From positions 143,847,741 to 143,911,740 of the forward strand of contig CM041465.1 in NCBI GenBank assembly GCA_023213395.1: a stretch of 64,000 nt of DNA. Reading direction: 5' to 3'. Below the pieces are notes generated by a model. It was not told the origin of the DNA. It was given only the letters and a program-made list of their open reading frames with translations, and made no database searches. Within the stretch, counting starts at the first letter, position 1; every line of letters begins with the position of its first letter. Below are positions 47,101 to 59,534 of the stretch, piece after piece. The position numbers and the translations under genes are program-made. Source of the DNA: Cycas panzhihuaensis. Lineage: Eukaryota > Cycadophyta.

Positions 47101-48060
47101 AAGAGTCCTCTTACAGACATGAACCAGAAGAATGCTTGCACTCAAAAGATGAAGTGACTACAAATAAATCCAAAGACCACCTATGACATCAACATCTAGG
47201 CCATTTGAATATGTAAAGATCAAACCTCATGTCTAAGCTCAAAATGGTATATGACCTACCCAAAATCAAGAGATAGCAGAACATATATGAGGCATGCCTA
47301 AAGGGAAACCAACAAAAAGAAAAATTCCCTTCTAAGAATACATGGAGAGCTTCATAACTATTAGAGTTGGTATGTTCTAATATTTTTGGCACTATGTCCA
47401 CCTAATCTCTCAATAGTAGCTGGTATTTCATTACCTTCATAGATGACTTCTCAAGGAAAGTATGGGTCTACTTCTTAAGAAATAAATATCAAGCCCTAAC
47501 TAGATTTAAAGAGTTTAAAGTTATTGCTAAAAATAAAAGTGGGATGAGAATTAAGACTCTTAGATCTAATAATGGTTATGAGTACATTTTAAACTAGTTT
47601 AATAACTTTTGCAAAGAACATGGCATCCTACGTTAATTTTCTACTCCTCACACACCCTAGCAGAACAATGTGGCTAAAAGGATGAATCAAACTTTGGTCA
47701 ATAAATAGAAAGTCATGCTTAGTGTGTCCAACCTTTCCATTAGATTTTGGGTTAATGTCATTTCCATGGCTACTTACCTAACCAACATAAGTCCCACAGT
47801 TACGGTTAGGAACATTACTCTCAAAAAAGCTTGGTCAAGTCAAAAACCATCTATAGCTCACTTGAGGATCTTTAGATGCATGACATTCAAATAAGTCCTA
47901 AAGGATAATAGGAAGAAGCTCGATGATAAGAGTCTTAAGTGCATTTTCCTTAGCTATATACTTAGTTGCAAAACCTATAAAGTCTTTGACACAGTTGGTA
48001 ACCAAGCTTACATGACTCAGGATGTAATATTTGCAAAAGAACCATAGGTGTTGACACCTC
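47101..48060 (+). pseudogene. Integrase of element G
   Basis: LGHLNM then YEACLKGNQQKEKF (zinc region, first Cys changed), FITFIDDFSRKVWVYFLRN, LRSNNGYE (second Asp is Asn) and NNVAKRMN, where the catalytic Glu of AERMN is Lys. The first catalytic Asp is also altered (VCSNIFG). C-terminal: LDDKSLKCIFLSY and YMTQDVIF. All three catalytic positions are lost, so the product would be dead even without the stops. Confidence 0.88.
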
Positions 48061-48289
48061 CTCCATATCAGATTATAGTAGAAGATGAAGTCGGTGCAAT
48101 ACAAGTGACCCTTAGATAAACTTTAGAGCCACCTATACCAGCTTACTCCTACACTCTTAGTCCATCATTAGTTCTAATAGCTTCTTGGTCATCCACTTAA
48201 GCAAACACAAATTTTCCTCATATTTCAATTAATGACCTCTAAGTGGAAGCCACTAGCTTTCAACCACCTCCTAAGTGGGTATAACAACT

Positions 48290-49110
48290 TTTAAAGGATG
48301 TTCCTCCTCCACCCAAAGTTACAAAGAGGCCTTCTAAGATGAGACACTCCAAAAACTTTGCTTTTATGGCACGTGTTCTTAAGACTCCTAAGCCTTCCAT
48401 ATTTGAGGAGGTAGTCAAAGACTAAACATGGAAAGTAGCTATGGATAAAGAGATGAATTCTATCTTTAAAAATGACACTTGGGAGCTGACTAAATTGCCA
48501 CCTAGGAAGAAAGCAATTGATTGTAGATGGCTATATAAGATAAAGTTCTCTGTAAATGGCACCATAGAGCATGAGATTTTAAGAAATAGGAAGGAATTGA
48601 CTATGATGAGACCTTTTCACCAGTAGCCAACATGACCATATTCCATTTGGTTATGTCCCTAATAGCCTAATTTAGATGGCCTATTTACCAAATAGATGTG
48701 AAGAGTTCTTTCCTTAATGGAGAGCTCAAAGAAGAGATTTTCTTGACTCAACCCTTAGGCTATATTATTCTGAAACAAGAACACTTAGTTTATAGACTCA
48801 AGAAAGCCCTTTATAGACTCAAGCAGGAACCATGTGCCTAGTATATAAAGATAGATGCATTTCTCACGCAACATGGATTTAATCATTCACCCTCTAACCC
48901 TAATCTCCATATTTAAGTTATAGACAATTTGATCACTATCATTGTACTTTATGTGGATGATCTTGCTATCGCTGGTAATGATACAGATGGAATTGCTTGG
49001 CTTTAACTAGAGTTAAAGAGTAATTTTAAGATGACTGACCTTGGCATGCTTCACTACTTCCTTAGAATTAAAGTTTTGTAAGAACTAGGACACATCCTCC
49101 TAATTCAAAC
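48290..49110 (+). pseudogene. Reverse transcriptase of element G
   Basis: MDKEMNSIFKNDTWELTKLP, CRWLYKIKFSVNG, then after a frameshift near 48,580 YQIDVKSSFLNGELKEEIF, ALYRLKQEP and YVDD at 48,950-48,961 within VLYVDDLAIAGND. The end is DLGMLHYFLRIKV. Catalytic Asp residues are kept. Confidence 0.9.
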
Positions 49111-49880
49111 CAAGTATACCAATGAATTCTTGGAAAGATTTAAGATGATAGAATGCAAGCCTACACTAATTCCCATTGAGACAGAAACCAAGCTAAACCT
49201 AGATGAATAAGGAAAACCTTTTGATCCTACTTTATACTGATAATTAGTTGGGAGTCTCATTTATCTCACTCATACTTGCTCAGATATCTCATATGCAGTA
49301 GGGATCTGTTCTAGATGTATGTCACAACCCAAAGCTTCTCATTGGAAAGTAGCCATTAAGATCCTCAAATATATCTATGGCACTCATTAGTTTGGCCTTG
49401 AGTATAATAAGACTGAATCACCTACTCTAAAGGGAGATACAGATGTTAATTAGGCTAGTTGCTAGGATACAAGCCATTCAACTTTAGGCTATTGTTTTGA
49501 TATGAACTCAATTATAATCTCATGGAGCTATAAAAAGTAACCCATTATTACCCTTTACTCCACCGAAGTAGAATATAAAGCACTTGTCCATGCTACAACC
49601 AAGTTGATTTGGTTGAGCAAGATTCTCATTGAGCTTAGACTTCAACAGACTTTACCAACCATCATATACTATGATAATCAAAGTGTGTTAAAGATGATAA
49701 AGAATTATGTATTCCATACCAAAACCAAGCACATTGAGGTCCCCCATCACTTCATCTATGAGCATATCCAAAATTGAGAAGTTGATATCATCTATCATCC
49801 TATTGAAGACCAAGTTGCAGATATCTTTACTTAAGCACTTGGTAAAATAAAGTTTAAATGGTTTAGATTTGACCTCAACA
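49111..49880 (+). pseudogene. RNase H of element G
   Basis: GSLIYLTHTCSDISYAVG, CSRCMSQPKASHWKVA, STEVEYKALVHATTKLIWL (catalytic Glu kept), YYDNQSVLKMIKN, TKTKHIEVPHHFIYEHI and DQVADIFT*ALGKIKFKWF. The first Asp region has stops. Confidence 0.9.
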
Positions 49881-49901
49881 TCTAAAGAAATAAGGTTGAT
49901 A

Positions 49902-49912
49902 TTAAGGGAGGG
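49902..49912 (+). other. Polypurine tract of element G
   Basis: taagggagggt-type purine run directly before TGTTAAAAC. Confidence 0.8.
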
Positions 49913-50290
49913 TGTTAAAACTTTCTAATATCTCCTTCATTTATTCACACCTTTGTATGCTAATATTATACAAAAGGACCTTTTTATGTAATTAAATTAC
50001 ATTAGATAGTGAGGTCGGGTCCATCTCTCATGCCATTAAGTTGACCTATCCCAATGCATTATAATCTTGGCAAATAGCTATAAATATTACCCCATACCTT
50101 TGTACTTCATGTTGTATTTTGATTAATATAGAAGCTCTGCCCAAGAGAGAGCTTACAATATGGTGAATTCATTTGTACACTTACAAGCTCATTTGTCTTG
50201 AATATTTGCTTGATTTGATGATTATTTGTTAATATTTTGATCACCATACTCAATTTAGGGTACATATATTTAGATCTTATTGTTCTCACA
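49913..50290 (+). repeat. 3' LTR of element G
   Basis: 378 bp, TG...CA, same length as the left copy, followed by AAGAT (target duplication). Confidence 0.95.
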
Positions 50291-50295
50291 AAGAT

Positions 50296-51200
50296 AACAT
50301 GACCCAACAAATATGCTTGATAACAATTTTAAAAGAAGATCCATACATTCCAATAGGATCAACTTTACTCTAATGAGCCAAGTCATGGACTTACATGAGC
50401 CTTGTACCTTTGAAGAGGCTAATACCAAACAAGAATAGAAAAATGTAATGTAAGAGGAGTATAATACTTTGGATAAGAATGACATATAGGAACTAGTTGA
50501 TCTCCTTCTAAATAAATCAATAATTAGTACCAAATAGGTTTACAAGATGAAATTTTGATTAGATGGCTCTATTGATAAGCATAAAGTAAGGCTAGTAGCT
50601 AAAGGATATGCTCAAATTAAAGGAATTGACTACAATGAAATATTTGCTCCTATAGCCCAATGGAAATAGTATGTCTCATGTTAGGTCTTACTACACAAAA
50701 GGGATGGACCATCCAACAAATAGATGTCAAAATTATCTTCTTTAATAGATACATAGAAGAGGAGATCTATGTCCAACAACCAGAAGTCTTTGAAGTTAAA
50801 GGGGAGAAAAGTAAAGTATACAAACTTAAGAAATTCTTGTATGGATTAAAACAAGCACTAAAGCTTGGTATTCTAGGATAAATAAATATTTCAGAGACAA
50901 AGGGTTCAAATGAAGTCAATCAGATCCTAGCCGATATATAAAGATTAAAGGTAACTCAATACTTATTGTAGGACTCTATGTTGATGACTTAGTCTACATT
51001 GAAAATGACTCTTAATCATCACAAAAGTTTAAAGATGATATGTGCAAAGAATTCGAGATGACAGATTTAGTCCTCATGCATTACTTCCTAGGTTTGGAGG
51101 TATGGTAAGATGAAAATGACATTTTTGTATCTCAAAGGAAATACACACTAGATTTACTTCAAAAGTTCAAGATGAATGATTATAAGGCATTAGCTACACT
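50296..51200 (+). pseudogene. Reverse transcriptase of element F
   Basis: Resumes after G: EDPYIPIGSTLL, as in A. Then the start of the RT domain ([21 protein letters not shown]), a frameshift near 50,655, QQIDVKIIFFNRYIEEEIYV (first Asp kept), FLYGLKQA, YVDD at 50,977-50,988 in GLYVDDLVYI, and EMTDLVLMHYFLGLEV. Confidence 0.9.
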
Positions 51201-51920
51201 AGTAAAAATCAGAATAAAGTTATCTAATTTTGATAATTCTACATCAGTTGATCCTACACTTTACAGGCAGTTGATCGGTAGTTTAATCTAGCTAATATCA
51301 ACTCATCCTAATATTTTACATTTAGTAAGCATGGTATCTAGGTTTATGCAATAACCTAAGCTAACATATTAGCAAGTGGCTAAGAGAATACTTTACTACC
51401 TAAAAGGTACAATAAGTTATGGATTACATTATAAGTCCTCGATAGACTTTATGTCAATTGGCTACATTAATTTAGATTGGGTAGATTATGTTGATGACAA
51501 GAAATCCATATTTGGTTATACTTTTAGCATGGGATTAACTTCAATTACTTAGAGTACTAAAAAGTAAAACATTATTTTCTTGTCTACTATAGAAGTAGAG
51601 TATAAAGTAGTAGTACCAAGAGCATGTGAAATAGTTTGGTTACGTCAGTTACTCCATGACTTATTAATGAAACAGGTTAGACCTACACATATGATGTGTG
51701 ACAGCCATAGTACAATTCAAATGACATGCAATCTAGTCTTTTATAGATGAACAAAGCATATTGAAACACAACATCACTTCATCAGGGAACTAGTACAAGT
51801 AGGCAAGATTAAATTGGTTTACTACAACATAGATGAACAAGTCGTAGATATCTTCACTAAGGCTCTTAAAAGAATCAAATTTCATAAATTTAGAGAAAAG
51901 CTTAGAGTTATACAAAATGA
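51201..51920 (+). pseudogene. RNase H of element F
   Basis: SVDPTLYRQLIGSLI, SRFMQ, STIEVEYKVVVPRACEIVW (Glu kept), MCDSHSTIQMTCN, TKHIETQHHFIRELVQV and VVDIFTKALKRIKFHKF. Same family as element A. Confidence 0.9.
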
Positions 51921-51936
51921 ATATTATGGATGAAAA

Positions 51937-52241
51937 TATCAGTTATAATATTCATTTATATTATTATAAAGTGTGCATACCATATTGGAACGATATAGGA
52001 TTGCTAATAACTAACATCAGTTGATTGAGCCCTTAAGTATGTATTATTTTATAATTTATTTTAAATGATATTTTTTAATACCAAAGTCAATCGATAGCAA
52101 GCTTACCCAATGTCTTGACTATTTATACAGGCTCCTATGGCCTAATGGTATTCCTTAACACTACCAACTTTAAACAGATTTTGTTTATTATTTGCAATGT
52201 ATACCTTATAGTCTTTGTTTTACTTTGCCCTCATGCCATCA
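51937..52241 (+). repeat. 3' LTR of element F
   Basis: 305 bp, TATCAGTTATAATATTC to catgccatca, aligned with 38,157-38,460. The purine tract before it (attatggatgaaaa) is poor. Confidence 0.85.
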
Positions 52242-54190
52242 CATATTCCTTGTTTGGCCTTCACAAAGATATACATCAAAAAGATGCAAATGTAGATGTA
52301 GTGTGCAAAAAAAGAGAAAAGGGATTCCTTTTAGACCACCTTTTTTATTTCTTTTGATAAGCCTTTTCATTTCTAATGAAATCCTAAATGTGAGGTAGGG
52401 GAAGACCAAGCAGTAATAAACATGTAATAGGAAAATAACTCTTTTCCTGCTTTTTTTTCTTTACAAAATAAAACTAGAAAGTAAATTGATGTTTTTAAGT
52501 TATTTTCATTTGAAATTGAACCTATGAAAGAAGAGTTTGGGGAATACCTAGAATGGCATTCTAAATATCCAATCTTACCCTCTTTTTATAGCAATTTCTT
52601 CCATAAATTTACATATTATGAATCGTACTTAAAATAAGGTTGGAGAAGCATACAAGTAAAATTAATTTCTAGGGAAAATCTAGTAATATTCCTTCTTGTC
52701 AGATTGACCTATGGGGAAAAAAAAAAGTTTTCAATAAAATCAAATATGAGCATAATTTTAGTACTAAACTTTTATTATTTTCTAAAATGATTTTAGCAGT
52801 CTAATAGCTACATAATAGGCACTTAATCTCTTGTGGGAAGGAGAATGAAGAAAAGGGGGAGGAGTGACTCCTCTAACTACTCTAAATACTCTCCAACCTT
52901 CACATAAGTTTTTTTGGAAGATTCTCCATTTGCATAGATTAGTCTCTAATAAAATATATAAAAAATAGATGAAAACGCTGGCCAATAAGGATTATAATAC
53001 CAACTTGAAAAAGGCAAGGAAACTGTGTAAAGTAGGGCCTCAAAAATGATAAATTAACTACCATTTTCTAAACCCAAATGAGTAATACTAGGCATCATTT
53101 CATTTGCATGAAACCAACAAATAAAGAAGGTGAAGCATACATGAATAAAAGGATAGAAAACAAGATAAAAGTATAAAAGAGGCAATTTAATGCCAAAAGA
53201 TAAGAAAACACAGTCTTAGAGGAGGGACAAAATTCCTAGTAATGTGGGTAGGTGTTACCCCTATTATAAGTGATGGAGGGATGTTAATGATGATTTGCTC
53301 CAACCAAGATTACTCCAATATTCAAACCTTAAGCCAATGATAGAATCCAACCAAACAAACTTAAAAGTGGTGGCATTTTTATAGAGATTTTAGTAGTATA
53401 ATGACAACATAATAATTCTAAAATTGACCTCCTCTTTCCAATGAAAATAGGGAGTATAAATAGAAAAGGATAAGGGTTTGAGCCAATAGTTTCAAGCCCA
53501 CAAATTTGGGGAAACCATGGGCCAAAGCCATGGGTAGAAAGCCCATGGTTTTATGGCTAAAATAATGGGTAGGTACTAAATAGCCCATTGTTTTAATTGA
53601 AACCCATGGACAACCCATGGGTTTGATAAAACTAAGAGGTAAGCCTAAGTATGCGTGCCATAAATGCATGACCAAAAGTAGGCCTAAGAAAAAAAATTTA
53701 AGTCATGAAATTAGTACCATAAAGCTATAGTTTTCTATAATTTCAAGAAAAAATTAGAGTGGGATGACAAAAATCAAAGTGGTGTGGATAGAAATCAGAG
53801 TGGTATAAATAACAATCAGAGTGGGATGAGTGGAAAAAGGGTAAAAAATAAATAATTTTATAGAAAGAAGGTCTAAAAGAGTAGGCTAAATAGAGGAAAA
53901 CTATAAACAAGGAAGAAGAAATGTAAGACATGTCTTGTAGAGGTACTAAAAGGTTGTTCTTAACCCATCAAACTCAAATGGACATTATAAAACCACCAAC
54001 CATGGTTTAAATCATCATTAGCTAAGACAGATATACTCATCTAATATAACAATAAGTAAATAAGATTATATAATTGTAGAAGAACTAATCTAAAGCTAAT
54101 CTAAGCTCATTTAGAAAGCAAGAAGTGCATACCTTCACTTACCTATTAGCATTATATTCATAAATTTATCAAATTGTGAGGAATAATCAC
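52242..54190 (-). repeat. T1 upstream LTR, piece 3 (truncated)
   Basis: Positions 53,085-54,190 align with window positions 1-1,065 (aaccaacaaataaagaaggtgaagc and the catgggttt-rich stretch around 53,500-53,630). 52,380-53,000 aligns with T2 55,980-56,700. Similarity stops at about 54,190, some 1.5 kb short of the LTR end seen in the other copies, so the LTR is truncated there by the next segment. Confidence 0.65.
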
Positions 54191-54191
54191 T

Positions 54192-54830
54192 TTCATTTAA
54201 TTAAATAGATCTTTAATTCTAGGCAAGGGATATTTATTCTTGATTGTTATCTTATTTAGCTACTTAAAATTTATGTGTGGTATTAATGTTCCATATTTCT
54301 TCTATATAAATAAAATAGGCACTGCACATAGTGATATGTTTAATCTAATAAGACCTTTGTCAATCAAATCTTATAATTACATCTTTAATTTTGCTAACTC
54401 TAAAGCAGAAAGGTGAGATAGTGGCTCTACTCCTAACATAAGCTCAATCACTTGGTCAACATCCCACTTAGGTGGAAACCCTAGAAGTTAATTTAGAAAC
54501 ACATCTTTGAACTCTTGAATAATAAAAAAATCTTTAATGTTGGATTCCTTAAGAGTCCATTCCTCATTAGCATGATTTATATATGCTTAGCATCCTTTCC
54601 CCAAGTATTTATTCACTTATATAGTTGTAATCTATTCAATCATAACTAAGACTTTCTTTCCTTCGATGAATGTTGGCTCTCCATTATCATTCAAATATTC
54701 TAAAACCTTGTTATAGTAGTTTATCTTGGCATGGTGCTCTACTAACTATTCAAAGCTAATAATGGCACCATAGTCTCCTAGTGGCAAAATCTAAAAAATG
54801 ACATGAATACACTATACTTCCCATTCTAAT
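54192..54830 (-). pseudogene. Ty3/gypsy Pol fragment: protease end to RT start (not Tat type)
   Basis: Minus strand, one frame with stops only. From 54,800 down: ILPLGDYGAIISFE*LVEHH (family LPLGxYDVVLGMDWL), INYYNKVLEYLNDNGE, LGKGC, IQEFKDVFLN*LLGFPPKWD (family EFxDVFPxxLPGLPPxR), VIELMLGVEPLSHLSALELA, LIDKGLIRLNIS and LNKITIKNKYPLPRIKDLF. These are protease C-terminus, linker and the first part of RT of a chromovirus-like element. It stops at the end of the PLPRI block, before the catalytic YVDD. No LTR of its own is present, so it is a fragment wedged between two Tat LTRs. Confidence 0.85.
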
Positions 54831-54849
54831 AAATAGAAAGGTGAAGCAT

Positions 54850-57800
54850 GCATCATAGAAGGGGAGGATACACAATATAATTCAATGTCAAATTTGAAGG
54901 GAAAAGGGAATATGAAGCAAGAAGGGCATGAATAAAATCCTCTTGTGAGGTACCAATGTGTCATATAGATGGGAGTATGGGGACAAAAAGCATCTATTTT
55001 CTAGGCTAGAAGGGGTAATATGCAAGTGTGTGCAACATGCCTAAAGGGGAAAAAGGAGGTAAACTAGAAAGAAAATATGAAAATATCTATCTAATTAAGT
55101 AATAGTGCAAGCAGGTAGATGAGAAAATTATGCATGAAAATAATAAAAGAGTAAACTATAAGCAAGCTAAAAGTTTTGAGATAAGATCAATTTATCAATT
55201 AGCAATTTTGTTGGAAGAACTAAATAACACTCAAAAAGGCCTCAACATATGAGGGTGTCATTGGGGTATATATACCCAAAAAGTAACTACTTCTACATGC
55301 CTAATCCTAGCATAATAAAACCCCCAAATAATGGAGTGACCTATCCTAACTTGACTCCTAAATAACTTAATCCAATGAACTCAATCTAAATGAGTAAGGA
55401 AAATAACTACTTAAAGTAAGAGGTTTGAAGAAATCAAGACCATTAGATAGACCTTCTCATGGATAAGTTAGCATGGACTCATCAATACCAATGACCCATC
55501 TCATGCAAGTGTAAGGTAGCTTGGTGGTACCCATATTTAATTCTAATGAACCTCCTACTCTATAAAGTGAAATAAAAAGAGGTCATTGTTCTCAACAAGA
55601 CTAATGAAGTTTATTTAGCTATCAATGTCTGATGCATTAGTATATGGTAGAGATAGATACCCTTCACTAGCCTATTTAGAATATGGATCAAAAGATAATC
55701 GCCTAAATGCACAAGCCCACCACTCTCATTTGGTGATGAAATTTAGGTAGTTAGAAAATGGACTCCTAACTTTAGCAAATAGGAAACCTATCCCTAAAAG
55801 AGACTAAGGGAGAAAATAGAAAAGTTGACCATGTAACTAAATGTTTTTAATCTTTAAATGAAAAGGATAAATAATTCTAACCTAAGAAATGACTTCCGGG
55901 CCTACAGATTTAAGAACTCACAAGAAGTATAAATCTCCACTCTATTATGGCCCTTTGTAAGATAAAATAAATAATAAGTAAGCATGCAATGATATGTAAT
56001 AAAATAAAATATTATTTCACTCCCTTTTTCTAATTTTTTAATGCTTCTTTTCATTTAGAAATAAAATTAACTATGTACAAGGTGAGGAGAAGCAAACAAG
56101 TATGATAAATAAGCAAGCAAATCCTCTTTTTATATTTTTCTTCTTTTCAAATAAAAATGGAATTGAAATATATGATTAAAAGACTTTCTTATTTTGAAAT
56201 AAAACTATGATGCAAGGGTTTTAAAAGAAAAACCTAGGATTCATTCCAAATATTTTTACAAACCTCTTAGGAATACAAAGCCTCTTGCCATCCACATCGT
56301 CAAATAGCTTAAAACAAAGTTAGTTACATGCATCTAAACTACAAATTTCTAAAAAAAAATCAGCAATATTTCTACTTGCCAAATCAAGTTATAACACTAA
56401 AAAAATTTGATTACAAACCAGAAAATATGAAAATGAGTTTAAAACTAACTTTTTAAGCTTATACCTTTTTAATGATTCTTGAAAAATTTGGGTAGTGCTC
56501 TAGTTATACAATAGGTATTTTTAAATTGGTGGGAAAATGGATAAGAGGAAGGTGTTGTTTCTCCAACTCCCACTTAACTTCCAACTTATATAAAACTTTC
56601 TTATAACTCTCCTTCACTTATAAATTAGTGTATGTAATAGAAAGTAAATAAATAAATAAATAAACTATGACTTGAAATGGAAGCATATGTAAAACCAATG
56701 ACAAGGGTAATAAAAGAAGCCTTACAGTTCATAGGATTTCCATCAAATCAAAGCTTAGAAATTGATATTAAGCCTTCCTTCCCTTGCAACATACTTTCAC
56801 GTAAAGAAATAATACAAATAAGTTGAAAAGATAAGGAACAAGCATTCAAACATAAACAAAAGAGATTAATAGATTATAAACCAAATACAAACTAGAATGG
56901 CCCATAATACAATTTATATAGGCAATTTTTCCGTAGTTCTTAGGTGGTAGGGGATGATCTGGTATATGCTCTAACCTAAGCATTCTCCAAATCCAACTTA
57001 TTTCTAAATCCCACTCCAAAAGGGAAGCTAATGTACAAGTGAAAGGGTAATTAGAAGCTATAAAAATTTTAGCAACATAACATTACAAATTTTGATCTCT
57101 TCTACCAATGGAAAAATAGGAGGTATGTATAGATATTGAGTGCCACTAGTTTATTGGTATTGAGCCCATGATTTGGGATCCAAACCATGAGTAAATTGCC
57201 CATAGATTTGGAAAAATAATAAAGAAATAGACAAAGCATTAAAACCAAGTCTTGAAAAAAAAAAGAATGAAGTAGATCCCAATGAGATTTTTAACTTGGT
57301 TTAAGATAAAAATGTAGTTGGACATATTTATTGCACATTGAAATTTATAATTTTCTATTTTAAGATCACATACTATGATCTCATGAAGTTTTTAGTGGTA
57401 CCATAAAGTTTTTAATGACACTATAGATTGTTCCTTTTATGGTGTCGTGATAAACTCAATAGTACTATGAAGTTCTCTTGGAGTAAAACAAAGTACAAGA
57501 TAGACAATTTCCAACATTGGATAAACTAAAATCAATGTTGGACAAGTATGCATCACAACAGGATGGGGAAAAATGCATATAAAACTAATGGTTTTATCAA
57601 TAAAAATACCTAAAAGAGGAAAATGAGTATAGAATCACTATAAATAGGGTTAAAATAAGGGCAAAAAGTGTTTTCAAAGGTACTAGAAAGCTTTTCACAA
57701 TTTAAATAAGCTTAGTAGAGAACCTTTTAAATCCATTAACCATTGTAAGAATCATCATAGACTAAAAAATACACATGCCAATCACTAAAATAATAGGTAT

Positions 57801-59138
57801 ACATTAGCCTGTGTTTATAAAAGAACTAAACTAAACTAAAATTGAAATAAAAAACTAAAAGTACATACCTTCACTTACTTGTTAGTGAGAAATGATTGTA
57901 TACTTTCCAAATTGTAAGAAACACTTGCATCCTTAGTAGAAGAGCCTCTTTAGATATGGGCTATAAGATGGTGAATGCTATTAATAATTCTCTATATAAA
58001 TTATCCATGCTTTTGTAGAAGTGATAGAGAAAGATAGTCTATTATATCTCAACCTCCTTAGTAGCTACTTGAAGAATGTTACCCCTAGTTTAACCTCATC
58101 AATAAGAACTTTAAAGGTGTGCTAAATAAGGTGGGGCTTGGTCCTATGACCCAATGCAACTATGATAAGCTTGTAGGCCATGACAAAACCTAGACAAACA
58201 CAAATAACTCACAATATATTATCCTCTTTAATAACTAATTTTTAGAGTAATCTTAAGCACTTAAGGGGTTACCTCAATGGAAAAAAAGGATTGGGTTTAG
58301 AAGCTAAGGGTTATCATCCTAATTTAGACTCTTGAACAAGTGTCCTTTAGAGGAGGAGTTGTTTGGGCTCATCTTAGGGCCAAGTTCATCACCATAGTTT
58401 AGCCTCTTTAATGAGTGCCCCTTAGAGGTGAAATTTTTGGGTTCAAAATAGAATCAAAGGATGATATTTTATTTATCTTTAGATTTATAATATCTTTGAG
58501 TTGTTATGATTTATAATTTTTTTTTAGATTTTAATTTCATTTATGATTTTTTTATTTTTGGAAGGTAAATAAACTAGGAAAGTAAATGGAACCAAAGTAG
58601 TCTTATAAGGGAAAGGCTAAATTGAAGATGACACTAAAGGATTAGCCCTTTCAAAAAGCCACAATAAACTTGATATTTACACATTTGTAAGGTAGTTATT
58701 AAACTCATACTAGAGCATAATATAGTTTACCTTTATTTTAGAGAGATGGTATAAATTAATAATGAAACTAGCATGTAGGCTCAATTTCATTAATGGGCTC
58801 GAAAGCCCTAAGGATAATTGCCCACCTATGATAAGTGGTGCTTGAGAATAAAGATAACAAGTTAATTAGTCTTAATATTTTATTCATGTGCAACATCTTA
58901 GATTGTGACAGATAAAAATTAAGATAATAGTAGCTGAGCTTGGTTAGCAAGAGCATGTAGTTGAGGGCAGTAAGCTTGATGAACATGGGTGAGCTAAAAA
59001 AGAACTAATTGAGAATCACATAACAGCAAGATGGGGCCATTATAGACTCATATTGTGTTAGTGAGAGCTTTTATAATAGCAGTGTACTTAGTAGTATATG
59101 CTATATATATAGATATAAAGATATATATATATTTGCCA
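54850..59138 (-). repeat. 3' LTR of Tat-like element T2
   Basis: About 4.3 kb. It aligns with T1 LTR pieces (35,020-35,940; 37,960-38,156; 52,380-54,190) on its left part and with window positions about 1,000-2,610 on its right part. On the minus strand a polypurine-like tract (GGAAAAAAAAGGGAAA, plus-strand 59,141-59,156) lies just before a possible TG start at 59,138. LTRs over 4 kb are known in the Ogre/Tat group. Contains AATA microsatellite at 56,642-56,665. No protein-like frame. Confidence 0.6.
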
Positions 59139-59534
59139 AATTTCCCTTTTTTTTCCATCTACAAGTTTCTTCATAGGACAGGATTAAGAAAGTCCATGGT
59201 ACCACACAAAACCCCATGGTACCATGAAGAAATAAAATGCCTTAGTATTTGGTGGGGGGGAAGGAATATTAGTGATATCATTGAGATAGAAATGATACAA
59301 CCTATATATCATGGGATAGATATGAAACCTTATAGAATAGGTTGCTCTAGTATTTTTTTCACAAGCCTTTTTAGCCTATTCTAGTGGAAATCAGCATGGT
59401 TTAGACTTGTTTTGCTTAATGAAGTATTTGCAGTATTTTTCCTAACTTGTTTTTATTTATTTTTCAACAGGTTGTTGCAGTGAACAACTATGAAAACTTA
59501 GGTTTTCCTATGCTCTTACATGCTCAAAATATGA
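59139..59534. other. T2 3' region before the antisense frame
   Basis: Holds the polypurine-like tract of T2, two copies of ccatggtacca (59,195 and 59,216) and a G run at 59,251-59,259. No protein seen. Confidence 0.4.

Larger units (their letters stand above)
42932..50290 (+). mobile_element. Element G: complete Ty1/copia retrotransposon nested in F
   Basis: 7.36 kb with two 378-bp LTRs (42,932-43,309 and 49,913-50,290), perfect primer-binding site, polypurine tract and all copia domains in order. Target duplication AAGAC (42,927-42,931) and AAGAT (50,291-50,295), one C-to-T apart. G belongs to a different copia family from A and F: its Gag, the Gln/Pro-rich linker and the Pol phrases differ. 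The LTRs differ at roughly one base in seven by eye, so G too is old. Confidence 0.95.
38157..52241 (+). mobile_element. Element F: Ty1/copia retrotransposon split by element G
   Basis: LTRs 38,157-38,460 and 51,937-52,241 enclose a copia gag-pol that is cut at 42,931/50,296 by the complete element G. Without G, F is about 6.7 kb, a normal size. F is inserted in the T1 LTR: the sequence on both sides joins to match T2 near 55,930. Flanks cttct and catat are not a convincing duplication, so the insertion is old. Its Gag and RT are closest to those of element A among the elements here. Confidence 0.88.

Noticed and set aside
38152-52246. Possible target duplication of F (cttct / catat)
   Set aside because: Only three of five bases agree and the differences are not simple transitions.
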